NCBI GenBank assembly: GCA_963575645.1
Contig: OY754469.1
Location: 10,000,001 to 10,064,000, forward strand
Source: Xanthostigma xanthostigma
Taxonomy: Eukaryota > Arthropoda > Insecta > Raphidioptera > Raphidiidae
Reading direction: 5' to 3'
Length of the DNA stretch: 64,000 bases
The notes beneath the pieces are model-generated. The model saw only the letters and a program-made list of their open reading frames with translations. It was not told the DNA's origin and did no database searches. Shown in pieces: positions 1-11,465 of the stretch; the first letter of the stretch is position 1, and each line of letters begins with the position of its first letter. The position numbers were made by a program, and so were the translations under genes.

Positions 1-362
1 TGCCTGGCACTTTAATCTCAGTTTCAACAGAACAAACAATAGTGAGGAACTGGTCTGGGAACATCACTGTATCATTAATTAACCACTGGCTTTTTGTTAT
101 ATTCGCGTATATCTGGTTTGATAATCTTATTTAGCTAACATAACATGTGCACAGGTACGGACGTATTTTACAATATATTTTCAAGGTAGATACTCATTAA
201 TACATATTATTTGTTTAAAGGTATGTTTAAACATTGAGGGACACAGACGGAACAGTTGAAAAATACCGGACCGCGAAAACTTTTGATCAATAATTTTCTC
301 GATGTGCAGTTAATTAAATACCTATAGCTGCTTTTACCCGGCTTGTTCGCGAAAGACAGTTT

Positions 363-588
363 CAAGGGCGTAGATATTTTTTTTCTGGGGGGGGGGGGTA
401 AATAAAAAAAATCAATATTTTTTGTAAAATCACACAAGAATACTCACGACGGAAGGTGTCAAGCAAAACATTATTTCTTCAACTAATTTTACAATTTTTT
501 TTTCAAGAAGTATTTCTAATTTACGTTTTATTATTATGGTTCTGGGGACTGGGGTAATTATCCCCCCCCACATATATTTACGCCCTTG
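363..588. mobile_element. Short non-autonomous hAT-like element
   Basis: The ends are inverted repeats (CAAGGGCGTAGATAT on the left, the complement of ATATTTACGCCCTTG on the right), followed inward by a G run and a C run. The flanking octamers GACAGTTT (355-362) and GACAGTCT (589-596) match at 7 of 8 positions, as expected of an aged hAT target duplication. No coding capacity is seen. Confidence 0.7.
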
Positions 589-967
589 GACAGTCTCCTG
601 TTATGAGTGTTTATAGTTAATATAATATGGAACTTGCTTTGCTAGTTGCTCTTTCGAGTTAAAACGCCAATAATAACATTTTATCGAAAAATTTTCGCCC
701 CTAAAGTCATCGGATTAAGAATTTACGGATTTTGGACTGTTCCCGTGTGCTTAAGGACACTTCCTACGAAAATTCCAAATTTCAACGCCCCCTTTATCTG
801 GAAGTGGGTTAGAATATCCAGGCAGACATACTTTCTGCGTTATAAAGGGTGTTTTCGGTCTGCTTGTTTTCATTTCAATACTAATTTATGCTGGTCTAGA
901 CATCGTGTATGCTGTGCTGGTTCTGTAGGTCCATGCTTGATAGGTAACTACGCGCGGTTTTCTAGAC

Positions 968-1310
968 CGGGGGTCGGCAACCTTTTGAGACAGAAGAGCC
1001 AAAAGTTATAATTTACAAAATTTCCCAATTTTTAAAGAGCCACTAAACATTTTCGTTTCAGTATTATAGTATTTGCTTATATAGGTATAATATATACATC
1101 CGAGGACGACACGTCGTGACGGGGGCGGTGCGGGTAAAACGCGAGTGGAAATGGCTGAAAGGTAGACATGGTACTCAATCATGGATCGATTGGACGATTT
1201 TTAAGGGTTTATATAATAAAATAATTATTTTTCCGTATGGAACTGGAGAGCCGCAACTTAACATAAAAAGAGCCGCATTCGGCTCTCGAGCCGCAGGTTG
1301 TCAACCCCTG
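968..1310. mobile_element. hAT-family non-autonomous element with exact 8-bp TSD
   Basis: The termini are C(A/G)GGGGTYGRCAACCT inverted repeats. The flanking octamer TTCTAGAC is present identically at 960-967 and 1311-1318. At 343 bp it has no transposase; the translated frames inside are chance. The intact TSD makes the boundaries secure. Confidence 0.9.
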
Positions 1311-1437
1311 TTCTAGACCATTTGGGCCTATTTTACCACGTTTTATTTAACTCGCATTCTTGTGTGTCTATCCGGGTGGACAAATACATAGAAATCATTC
1401 TTACTTGTTTATCACTGTAAGGCACATAGCAGTCACC

Positions 1438-1509
1438 GGTGTATGGCTCAATTGGTTAGAGCGTCGTGCTAATATCGCGAAGGTCGCGGGTTCGATCCCC
1501 CATGAGACA
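1438..1509 (+). pseudogene. Degenerate tRNA-Ile (AAT) copy
   Basis: An A box (TGGCTCAATTGG), a B box (GGTTCGATCCC), a D stem (GCTC/GAGC) and an anticodon arm with loop CTAATAT (anticodon AAT) closely resemble eukaryotic tRNA-Ile. The acceptor stem is broken: 1438-1444 pairs poorly with 1502-1508, one base is missing between acceptor and D stem, and the T stem has lost a G. A T run follows from about 1516. It is more likely a tRNA pseudogene or the head of a tRNA-derived SINE than a working tRNA. Confidence 0.7.
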
Positions 1510-1977
1510 TACAATATTTTTATTTTTTTTTATCACTAGTATTTAAACTATTTAATTGACAAGTGTGTGCGGTTGACAATAGAATAAAAATATAATGAAA
1601 ATAAAAAAAATATATATTTCTATTTCTATAAAATAACAACACAGCTCTCCCAAGGCTGTAGCGATCCTAGGATCCTGACCCTGACCAAATTAGCTGTAAA
1701 ACGTGTCACGTTTTTTTCTTAGGCGCGTAAATAAACCTTTGACTATGCGGTGTGGAGCTCATAACATTATAAATACAGTACAAATACACTTGAGAACTGT
1801 GACGACTGATGCGTGCCGAATGTCTGACGTCTTGATTCATTGATTTACGAATGCTATTTAAAAAAAAAATGCAGTTTAAACAACAAAAAATATAATTCCA
1901 TTGTTTTTATAGTATTATAACTCATCGATATATCTACTGTGGGCGTATGAACAAAAAAACGAGTGTGCTTTAGACCA

Positions 1978-2537
1978 CACGACTGAAGTAAAACTTCTTC
2001 CTGCCATAATTTGTTATTATTCACTCAAAAATTCACAAAATATTAACTTTAAAATGAATTTACAATTTTATTCACTTTAAACGTAGCATATTTAATGTAT
2101 TGAACAAAATATTAATTTATAAAATTGTTCAAGAACGTAATGAACAGTCTAATGTAAGAAGAAAGAAATATAAACATAAAGATAATGAAAACAAAAGTAA
2201 TACATTACAATTACTTAGCTCTCGTTGGATTTTAAGCGTGAATCTTTATGAAATATTATTTAAAGTAGGTTTACAAAACTTTTTTTTGTCCCCCGATAGC
2301 GCCGCTGGCAAGTAAAGTATGTGTCATTCTATTGTTAGCACTGCTTATATTTTCGACCACCTAATTGTGCCACTAGCGAGTGAAGTATTTGTCATCCTCT
2401 TTCTATCTTCACTAACTTATATCTCCCTCTCAACTTCCGATCGTCTCGCCCGATCACACTTCCGTAAATCTCTCGTCACGCATTCACCAGCTTACTCCCC
2501 AAGTCGAGCGTGCGTAAAGAAGTTTTACTTCAAAAAC
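1978..2537. mobile_element. Probable TIR element with GAAGTAAAACTTC ends
   Basis: TGAAGTAAAACTTCTT near 1984-1999 is matched by AAGAAGTTTTACTTCA near 2517-2532 in inverted orientation. The interior is less AT-rich than its surroundings and has no recognisable protein. I could not find a clear target duplication, so the exact borders are uncertain. Confidence 0.45.
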
Positions 2538-3670
2538 GATTTTTTTCTCGGAGTGATAATACAATGGTAAAAACGAAAACTTTATATTGAGACGCAGTTG
2601 TTCGTCCGTTTGAATTTAGACATTTGAAATTTGGTATAAAACTAGAGTATTGCCGTCTGCTGATATTCCGGTGGTCATTTTACAAAAAAGAGTGTGTCCT
2701 CTGCAGCCAATTATTATAAAAACAAAAGACATATGTCGCGACACACACAGCAGAACTGAAACTCCTTAATTCAACCTACTTTTGCGACTCATTTTTTTTC
2801 CATTGTACGTAGTTTATGCATCGAGAACGTAATGGATGTTATTATGACGAGTTGACAATATGTTCCAACTGCATACCTATTTGGTTTTACTTTATGCACT
2901 AGGGCCATTTTGCGACCGCTGTACAGGCATGAAAAGCAGCTATTTTATAGAGAGTGTACAAAAAAATATTTTTGACAGTACATACTAAAATTCCGTTGTT
3001 TATAATGAGTTTCTATGGCATTTTTGGTAGTTGCCTAGCGTTGACTGTACGGCAACATAAAATGTAGAAAGAAAAGTTTTTTTTTCTGAAGTATCTTAAT
3101 TACTAACAAAGCTAATCTAAATCCAATAAAACGGAATCATACTGTACATGTTTAATGCATATTATTATGCATATTTTATATGAAAACATAAAAAGCAATG
3201 AAATATGATGTAGATCTGTTTAATTGGTTCGTCCACCTCACAGTAAACCGAACCAGTTTTAAGCAAATTTGCTATTTTTATTTATTTATTTATTTATTTT
3301 TATTATGCCAATTATTTTTTGTTTGGCCAGCTGAAGTTGTTTTTAACATTATTGTGCAGACAGATATATCATACTGTATATTATAAACGCACGACAACAA
3401 AGTATTGCTTATTCTGTTATAAATAGGTAAGATATCGTTTGTATACAACGCGTAAAACGTGATATAGAACCAAACAATATGAATTAATCAATTGTTGAAA
3501 CATTTTTTAAATTTCAAAACAAAGTCCCGCTAAATCGAAATGGCTTTGATAGAACACTGTCATTCTTGCTTAATTAAGATATGCAATAGGAAGAAGAAAA
3601 TAGCATTTTTTGAGATTAAAATTACTTGTTTAATTTAGTTATTTAATTTTGAGTTGCTTCCTTAATGTTT
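2538..3670. other. AT-rich stretch, nothing recognised
   Basis: There are only simple A/T-rich tracts (for example TTTA repeats near 3280-3300) and no plausible exon, RNA gene or bounded mobile element. Confidence 0.5.
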
Positions 3671-3863
3671 CGTTTTGACGTGATAACGTCTTATAAATTG
3701 ATGAAACACCGGCTGCATGCACGAAAAAGTGTAACGTTCCGAAAAGTGTAACGTTCCGAAAAGTGTAACGTTCCGAAAAGCGTAACGTTCCGCAATGTTT
3801 CTTTATGACGTTATAACGTAAAACTATCGTCCGTAAACCGACTTTACAGACAACCAATTTTTT
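3671..3863. mobile_element. GACGTGATAACG-family repeat, copy 1
   Basis: One end carries TTTTGACGTGATAACGTC, the other an inverted version (GACGTTATAACGTAAAAC) followed by a conserved tail ending GACAACCAATTTTTTT. Further copies lie at 3860-4444, 13125-13391 and 19230-19490. The middle carries a 17-bp minisatellite. There is no protein-coding capacity; the superfamily is not recognised. Confidence 0.65.
3729..3792. repeat. 17-bp minisatellite (GTGTAACGTTCCGAAAA)
   Basis: Almost four head-to-tail copies of GTGTAACGTTCCGAAAA begin at 3729, 3746, 3763 and 3780. The same motif occurs singly or degenerately in sister copies of the host element at 3945-3995, 13187-13216 and 19290. Confidence 0.9.
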
Positions 3864-4444
3864 TGACGTGATAACGTCTTATAAATTGATGAATCACCAA
3901 TCTTATAAATTGATAAAACACCGGCTGCATGCACGAAAAAGTGTAACGTTCCTAAATCGTAACGTTCCTAACGTTCGTAACGCGTAACGTTCCGCCTGAC
4001 CCTGTGCGTGCTTTTTGCTAATTTCTCGCTCAATTTAAATCAGATCGGTTTGAAACCAGTCTTAAACGAAAGAGGAGAACATTTTACATAGATTTCGTAT
4101 AACAGAATTTGCCTAAACAGTTTTTTTATACAAATTTATATAGAAAAATAGCTGTATAAATGCAACATGAAAACGGCTGCATTTCTAATGTTTAATTCAA
4201 TTTTTCGACATTAGTATTTTGTGAAATGCAACGCCTTCTAAGTTAAGTATTGGAATAACTAATTATTATTAGAACATAATACTTTGACAGTTGCAAACGT
4301 CACTTTTGACATTTCTTATCATTCCGACACCAAGGATAAGCGGATTGAAACCAAATTTTGGGAGGTTTAGGTTATGTATTACGGAATACGTTATCACGTA
4401 AAACTATCGTCCGTAAACCGACTTTACAGACAACCAATTTTTTT
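3860..4444. mobile_element. GACGTGATAACG-family repeat, copy 2 (adjacent, enlarged)
   Basis: The left end starts within the T run that ends copy 1, so the two copies are in tandem. The right end repeats the conserved tail (ACTATCGTCCGTAAACCGAC, then GACAACCAAT). The interior at about 4020-4125 matches 13030-13126, which flanks another copy. This suggests nested or composite growth of the element. Confidence 0.6.
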
Positions 4445-4641
4445 ATTAACTTTATTGTCACTGTCACGTGCTTTCATGACGTGACCATGATTCGTGAAGG
4501 AATAATGGGAAGGTGCCTAAAGACATCCGAGCAATTATTACACACGCTATAAATTTTATACACAGAAGTTGGCATTTTAATATTTTACATTTCAGTTTTA
4601 TATCAAATTATAGCTAGCTATATAATTATGCCTCATAAATA

Positions 4642-4996
4642 CAGTGTAACATCTTTATAACGTCCTTCGTTATAACGAAAAACTCCCTATAACGTAGAAA
4701 TTTTTGCAATTTGATTGGTTTGCCTTAAAACCCATACATTAATACCCTCTTTATAGCACAACAGCCATTCTCTATTACGAAGAAATATGTTCATATTTAG
4801 GCGTCAGTTAATATTTACAGACGTGTGAGGACTTTCTGAACCATCACCAACTATTCAAAAAGCACTCGATGCCGCTAAACTTATCGAAAAATTCCTATTG
4901 CTTAATGAAGATGATTCCACCACATCCCAAGACATGCATAACATAACGAAAAAAAATGCTCGGTCCTTTGAGATTCGTTATAAAGAGGTTACACTG
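4642..4996 (+). mobile_element. Tigger/pogo-like remnant with TA target duplication
   Basis: The inverted ends CAGTGTAACATCTTTATAAC and its near-perfect partner (CAGTGTAACCTCTTTATAAC on the other strand) are flanked by TA. From about 4845 to 4995 the plus strand reads a peptide with TIQKALDAAKLIEKFLL followed by an acidic stretch, resembling the C-terminal tail of Tigger-type transposases. At 355 bp it is an internally deleted copy. Confidence 0.8.
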
Positions 4997-5323
4997 TATA
5001 CTTAAATTTTATTTGTTTTTGACAGTGGAACATTTTTATATTAAACCAGCAATCCGGTCCGGATTCGCCCGGATTTGTTGATTGCCTATATTAAAGATAG
5101 ACGTTTTAAGTATGTTGTCGCGGATTTACTTAATGAAATGTACCCGTAAAACCTTTCCACATATTTTTTCTCAGTATTCGTGGAAGTCAAAATAAGTTTT
5201 CTGCTAGGAGCACTTGTAGACTACACGTCGTGTGAAGTTAGAAGTCGATTGACTTGCGCTGATAGTGGGAGAAGAGGGATTGCCGGTCTGCCTTCACAAG
5301 ACGTTATAATTTTAACTCTATAT

Positions 5324-5704
5324 TATTAAACGAGCTAATCTTGTATCTACCTATGTACCTATGTCCCTAAATATTTTCTCGAAAACGACCCTAACGATTT
5401 GGATGAAATTTACTGAAAAGGGATTTTGGGGGGCAAAAAATCGTTTTAGCTAGGTCTCATCTCTCGAAAAAATCGTTTTCTTACAAATTTTATCATTATA
5501 AAAAATCAATTTTTTGACGTATGAAAATACTTAAATATTGTAAGTAGGTTTTGGAATTTTATACAAGCAATGAAACAATTGTTTTCAAAATATTATGACA
5601 GTTAATCTTTAATTACTATCCAACTGAGACTTAAAATAAAATACGTATTTGAATATCAGTATTTTATTAAACTTTCCGAGCAAAGCTCGGTCACCCAGGT
5701 ACTA
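5324..5704 (+). mobile_element. Helitron-like non-autonomous element
   Basis: The 3' end has a hairpin (CCGAGC-AAA-GCTCGG) followed by TCACCCAGGTACT, the hairpin-near-terminus layout of Helitron/Helentron elements. The left part has the ACGAGCTAATCTTGTAT start that I associate with this repeat class. There is no coding sequence. The left border is uncertain. Confidence 0.45.
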
Positions 5705-5708
5705 TATA

Positions 5709-6194
5709 CAGATTGTATCAAATCAAAACAGTCCATAGAACATTCTGTGTGTAAGACAGAGACGATATTATATAAAGCACTAAAGCAGTAAGTAAGAATG
5801 AGATAAATGATAGCTAATATAGTTACTGTGGTTATACAATCTGATAGTATCGTCTTTGTTTTCTACAGTAAAAATCACAATTTTATCAAATGTCAGTATT
5901 CACTAGTGAAATTATTGATAAAATGGCTATTTATACTGTTCGGGAAAAAATCCAAATAATTAAATGGTTTTATGGTGATAATTCAAACGCCAACATAACA
6001 AATTTACTTGTAGTTGTTTTAATTGATAAATTGGTAAAAAGATTTACAGTGTACGTAATTATTTATTTACGTAACCACAGTAACTATATTAACGATCATT
6101 TATCTCATTCTTACTTACTGCTTTAGATCTTTATATATCGTCTCTGTCTTACACACAGAATGTCCTATGGACCGTTTTGATTTGATACAATCTG
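5709..6194 (+). mobile_element. Mariner/Tc-like element with about 140-bp TIRs and HTH fragment
   Basis: The inverted arms (5709-5848 and about 6055-6194) begin CAGATTGTATCAAATCAAAA and are flanked by TA. Between them a plus-strand frame from 5932 reads MAIYTVREKIQIIKWFYGDN, similar to the helix-turn-helix start (DUF4817-type) of insect transposase-like proteins. It stops soon after, so the copy is non-autonomous. Confidence 0.7.
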
Positions 6195-7200
6195 TATATA
6201 AGTATAGAAGTATATGCCAAAATATTAATCAAATCAAATTAATCAAATTTTGCACTTATTTTGTTATATTTAATATCAGTAAAAATAGACTACTGTCTGA
6301 GTATTTTATCGGTCTATTTATAAATTTTAAATAAATTACCGTTGTTTAAACTAATTATTTTATTATATTAAGTAGTTGATAGTGTAGAATTTTTGTCGTT
6401 AAAATCGATAATATTGATAAAATTTGTTTTGACTGTATTTTTATCTTCTAGCGTTTTGAAGTTTAAATTTATCTATGAAGACATAAGATTAATAAATATT
6501 TTTACTATTAACGTTGCAAGCATGAAAGTGTATATTGTTTAGTAATTGCACTGGCTATTGTTCGTTTTTTTATATCTTTTATGATTTATACAAAGTAGTT
6601 TTTGTATTATAAAAAAAAATGAGAATGCTATTATGCAGTTCGTACTGTAAAATCTTTCGCAAGCTTATATACCGTTTGATTTTAGATTGATTTTGAAAAT
6701 TTGTTGAAAGACATATTGGCTCTGTTCCAACCTATCTGCGAACGGTAACAGAACCGTCACAGTCATGTGCAGCAGCTAAAACGTGTTCCAAAACCGATAC
6801 AAACAGTTTTGTTTTATCTACTGCGCATGACTTAATTGATTCATAAAATTGATTTAATTGTGTGGAAGTGTTGATGTTTGTGATTAAACAGTTATCAGAT
6901 TTTGAAAATATTTCCGTGTTGACTCCCTACTTATAAATGTAATTATTTAATAAATAGATTAATAGATAAAATAAATGTTTTACAATTGTTAATTATATGA
7001 AGACATTTAATCGTAAATGTGACTAACTATTCCGGGAAGTTTTATAGCAATTATTCCGTATAAATATTTAAATATGATCTTAAACATTTCCTATTTTTTA
7101 TGCTGTCTGACCACAAAGGTGAACTTAGAAATAGTGTACAGTTAAAATAATATAACAGTTACGTGTTTTCTATTTTAGAAAAAAACGTATAGGTACCTAC
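6195..7200. other. AT-rich stretch, nothing recognised
   Basis: No supportable exon, RNA or bounded repeat is seen. The stretch precedes the 5'-truncated LINE. Confidence 0.5.
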
Positions 7201-8172
7201 ATTTTTGCTGTGTTGGAGAAGATATATTTCTTTTTGCAGATGATACTGCTCTTATCTATAAAGCGGAATCTTTGTATATTCTAGAGCAAGATATCGTGAC
7301 TTCGATTAATGCATTTCAGTGCTGGTTTGATAATAACGGACTTAAATTAAATATACCTAAAACACAGGCTATCAAATTTGGAAATTATGGTGAAAATCCT
7401 GACAAGTTGACAATTAATGATCAGAACCAAGTAGATTTTTGTAACTCAATAAAATTTTTAGGAATTACCATGGATAAAAATTTATCATGGAAGCAACATG
7501 TTGAAAATGTTATAAATAAAACTATCTCTTATGTATATTTACTCAGAAGATTAAACTCAAAAATATCCCAAAAGGAATTAATAAATATTTATCATGGATT
7601 AGTAAATTCTAACCTACAGTATGGTATTATCATATTATGGGGAAACTCAAGTTACATTGAAGATTTGTTTTTAATACAAAAAAATGTATCAGAGCAATAG
7701 CCAAAATTAGCAGTAGAACATCATGCAGAAATTTTTTCAAGAAATTTAAAGTATTAACAGTTTATGACTGCTACATATTCAAATGTGCTATATTCTACTT
7801 GCAAAATCCAGACCTATTTCAATTACATGAGACAAGGCATGATCACAATACCCGACACAAATCGAAGGATAAATTAAATCTATTAAAAACAAATCTTCAC
7901 GTAGTTTATACTGGCGTGACAAACTCTGTTATAAGAGTTTATAACAAAATACCAACCAAAATCAGAAACTTGCCACTGAATCAGTTTAAAATACAATTCA
8001 AAAAGATTCTAATAAATCAATGTAATTACAGCCTCAATGAGTATTTCGATATGAATTTTTGATTGATATATGTTTTTATTATATTTATATTTGTTGACGC
8101 TATTTATGCAGTGTACACCTGTCTAAATGAATAAAGAAGCTATGTATGTATGTATGTATGTATGTATGTATT
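7200..8172 (+). mobile_element. 5'-truncated LINE (Jockey/CR1-like reverse transcriptase)
   Basis: The in-frame RT catalytic motif FADDTALIY lies at 7233-7259. It is followed by NGLKLNIPKTQAIKFG, FLGITMDKNLSWKQHV and a YGIIILWGNSS block, the usual palm-to-thumb order of Jockey/CR1-type RTs. The frame is interrupted near 7695 by a stop/frameshift and resumes to 8062 (TRHDHNTRHKSK and IYNKIP-like C-terminal motifs). A short 3' UTR with AATAAAG (8130) leads to a TATG microsatellite tail. The N-terminal part of ORF2 is absent, so this is a dead copy. A reverse-oriented 3' piece of the same family lies at 32081-32327. Confidence 0.85.
8141..8171. repeat. (TATG)n microsatellite, LINE 3' tail
   Basis: About eight TATG units follow directly after the LINE 3' end, acting as its simple-repeat tail. 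Confidence 0.9.
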
Positions 8173-9234
8173 TCCCATTGTTTACTAATGCAAGATAAAA
8201 TATATGTCAATTTCAATTACAATTTTTATGTGGTTTTTATGCAAAATAAATTATTTAGATAAAAAAAATCTGCTGTATTTTCTGATAGTGACTTTTACAA
8301 ACACTAAAATAACATCGAACCCATATCTTATATTGCAGGTATTTTTATGTCATGAGTTTCCAAGGCTCTCTTGTCAGAACTTACTAGAACAATTGTATTG
8401 AAATTGAATTGCCGTTAAGTGCAATCCTGAAGACTACATATCTATTGAAATTCTTGTTTTATTAGCAATACTTTTGCAATGCAGCCAGGATACACAAAAT
8501 TGAGCAAAAAATAGACTTTTTTTTCCTTCTCTACGCGATGTCACCTAATATTTTTAAACTCCCCTAAATATAAACCCAATAAACAAAAAATAGAGATTTG
8601 TCTATGCTTGTATCATCAACTTTCACAATATATATTATAGCACTTACAAAAACAAATTTACTCCCTTCAAAAAAGCCCCTAAAAGGCGTTAAATGAGAAA
8701 GATATAAGGTCGGATTTAATAAAAAGTAACAGTAACTAATTAAATATTTATTAAACAACTATTACTTGCAGAGTGCAAGCATTTCGTGTAGAATCCGAAT
8801 ACCTATTTAATTATATTCAATTTGAAGAAGCTGTGTAGAGTTTAGAACCTGCATTAGTATATAATATTTATAGGAACAGGTTCCTCGTCGTCTCGGTTGC
8901 ATTATTTCGCCCGTTAATGACTTGGCGCGTAGCACCTGCAAGGTTAAGACGTATAATGTTAAGGTCATTACTAAACGAAACATGCTCAAAGAAAGTGTAT
9001 TAATATTGGAAGACGCAACCTTCGTTTATGATGAAAACATTTAAATATGATTGCTTGATAACCAGCAATATAACTTCGGCACATAAAAATTAAATACAAA
9101 AGGTTAGAGGTTATGTCGTTTGTTTCAAAGTATCTACGCAACAGCAAGAAAAAGCGTTTTAAATGTTTATAGCCTCAGTTGTCGAGCGTCTAAAATGATC
9201 ATTCAGGAAAAAAGTGTTTAGTTTTATAAGTAAA
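8173..9234. other. Nothing recognised
   Basis: The stretch is AT-rich with short chance frames only. No exon-like segment with splice sites and conserved protein motifs is visible. Confidence 0.5.
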
Positions 9235-9480
9235 GGCCGCTGCACACGTGGCTGGTTTTGCTGCTAGATTCCTTGCTTAATTTCGCTGCCAGGTTCCAAG
9301 CGTGCTGTGGTGCTGGATTTCGGGATGGTTTTTATGTGTTGACTTCATATAAGATGCTTGCTTTGAAGCTGAATTTCTAGATGGTTTTGGTGCGAGCTCT
9401 GTGACAACTCGAATGTTAACAAAAGTAGATGTTTACTTGTCGCTGAACAAAACACACATTATGACGTCATAACTCAGTAC
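9235..9480 (+). mobile_element. GGCCGCTGCACACG-family element, truncated copy
   Basis: It begins with the family terminus GGCCGCTGCACACG and follows the same order of blocks (TTGCTNGATT, AAGCGTGCTG, GAACANAACACACATTACGACG) as 23037-23452 and 35606-36032. The right half is missing, with similarity fading after about 9480. Confidence 0.6.
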
Positions 9481-9555
9481 TGTTTCGAACAGAGCTTCCA
9501 AATAAAATTTTCAGCAATTCGTGTACAAAAATTTGTATGGTAGCTGATAACTTAA

Positions 9556-10244
9556 GGAGGTTGAGCCGTTTTACGAAGATAATGAAAAAAATCTGAAATA
9601 AAGTTTTTTTAATAGATTTTTTTATGACAAAATTTTCTGTAAAAAATCCAAAATCATTAGGAGATTTATAAAGTTAAAAATTAAAAAAAACTTTTACATG
9701 TAGTCTTATGGAAAATATGTCAACCTAGCATGCAAACTGTCCATTTTAATTTTTTGCAAATAACCAAATAATGTCAGCAGTTCCAAAAACTAACTATGTA
9801 AAGCATCGATGTCTTACGCATATTTTAATATTTTTCCAATTTAATTAGGAGACTTTTAATCAATAAAAAAAATCATTAAACCTTAGCATTTTTCGATTAT
9901 GGACTTTTATTCTTGACAGTTTTAACAATTTTAACTGAATTTTCAACGTTTTAATGATTTAATTTTAATCTTTATTACTTCTAATTTCTTTTTTTAATTA
10001 TTTATTACAAAAAATTTGTAAAATACAGATATTTACATAAATTTATTTTTTTTAACCTAACTGTACAAAAAATTCAAAAGTTAGAAATAATTAATTAATA
10101 TTAAAAAAAATTATTTATATATCCGTTTATGACAATAATTTATTGGTATCATCGACTTATAACCTTTTGTAAAAATTTATTATGGAAAAGTTCCCATTTA
10201 GAATTCGACTTACTTTTGATTGGAACTGTAACGGATCAACCTCC
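9556..10244. mobile_element. TTAA-flanked (piggyBac-type target) non-autonomous element
   Basis: The inverted ends GGAGGTTGAGCCGTT and GTAACGGATCAACCTCC are each directly bordered by TTAA (9552-9555 and 10245-10248), the target duplication typical of piggyBac-like elements. The 689-bp interior is very AT-rich and non-coding. Confidence 0.75.
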
Positions 10245-10248
10245 TTAA

Positions 10249-11465
10249 ATAATTAAAGTAAAGCTAGTGCAATGGGTCTAAAAATTTTAAAATGATAATA
10301 CCTAATTCTAGAATACTTCCTTCGACATTTATAAGATAATAATCAAGCTTAACTTATAAAAAACATAATTAGCTATACAATTCTAGTATATAGGAAATTT
10401 CATTATTGTAATTTTAACTATTTTATAATTAAAAATTATAAATTAATATGAAGGTTGATAGAAATGATAACACTGAATTCTTTTGTTTTAATGACCCTGC
10501 AGATATGTGTATAAAGGTTTATTGAACTTTTAGTGACAAAATAATTTGGAAAATAAACATAGGTAATTATTAAAATGTCTCTGCCTATATTGTTTTTAAT
10601 TTTTTTAAACAAATATATGATTGTAAGCCTTTGGCACAATTTAATTGATATAAGCTTTGAATTAAACAGTCCGACGCAATGAAGCGTATTCCAGACCGAA
10701 GTTACAAGGGGCAAAATCGCTTCGAGAGAAGATATGCTATAGGCAGTGTTCGACTTGGCCGCTGCACTGCCGTGCACCCAGATAAAAATTTTCACGCCTC
10801 GTGAAAAATATCATTGTAACTGACCTTCATTCGTAATTTACCTCTAAAAATTTTCTATAGGCTAATTTTCTAGGGCGCGTAGCGTTGACAATTGATTTGA
10901 AACAACAGCATGCTGAAATTGACAGACAGGGAAACTTTTTCGGCAATAATAATCACTGAAATCTTTGATTAACGTCTGAATACAACTCTTCAAATAAATA
11001 AAATTATCGACCAATTTTTTTCAAACTATATATTGACAAAAAAATAATAAAATTATAAATCAATATTTCACTAGTCTGAAAAAAATTGGTCGATAATTAT
11101 AACTACTGAAGTTGCCCCTTACAAAAGTATAGTGTTCTGTAACTGACAGCTGTTTACAGTAGAAAATGTACAGGCGAGATATGAGGTTGTTATTTGTGAC
11201 TTATTAATAATTTTCTACTTATAAAAAAATTGACAAATATTATTAAATATTTGAAGACTTTATCTGCTATTTTAATTATGTATATGATTGATGTTGGACT
11301 ATATTTGGACGTATGATTTTTGTAAAATTTGTAAGTCGAACCTGAATTGTAATGATCAGAGTATTGACAATGTTTTGACAGACTGTTCAAGGTATTATTT
11401 ATTTATTAATTTTGTAATATTATGTTATCTTGATAATTTAAATGTATAATTTGTGTCTGTTTTGT
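10249..11465. repeat. AT-rich stretch with one short inverted repeat
   Basis: An inverted repeat (arms ATTATCGACCAATTTTTTTC at about 11003 and GAAAAAAATTGGTCGATAAT at about 11079-11098) is the only structured feature seen. The rest shows no gene. Confidence 0.5.

Noticed and set aside
646..1316. Open frames of 121 and 66 codons near the window start
   Set aside because: They use non-ATG or arbitrary starts, show no conserved domain, and the second lies inside a hAT MITE.
3639..3857. Minus-strand frame with repeated NVTLFGTLHF phrases
   Set aside because: The peptide repetition is the 17-bp minisatellite read in frame; a related stretch appears in other copies of the repeat.
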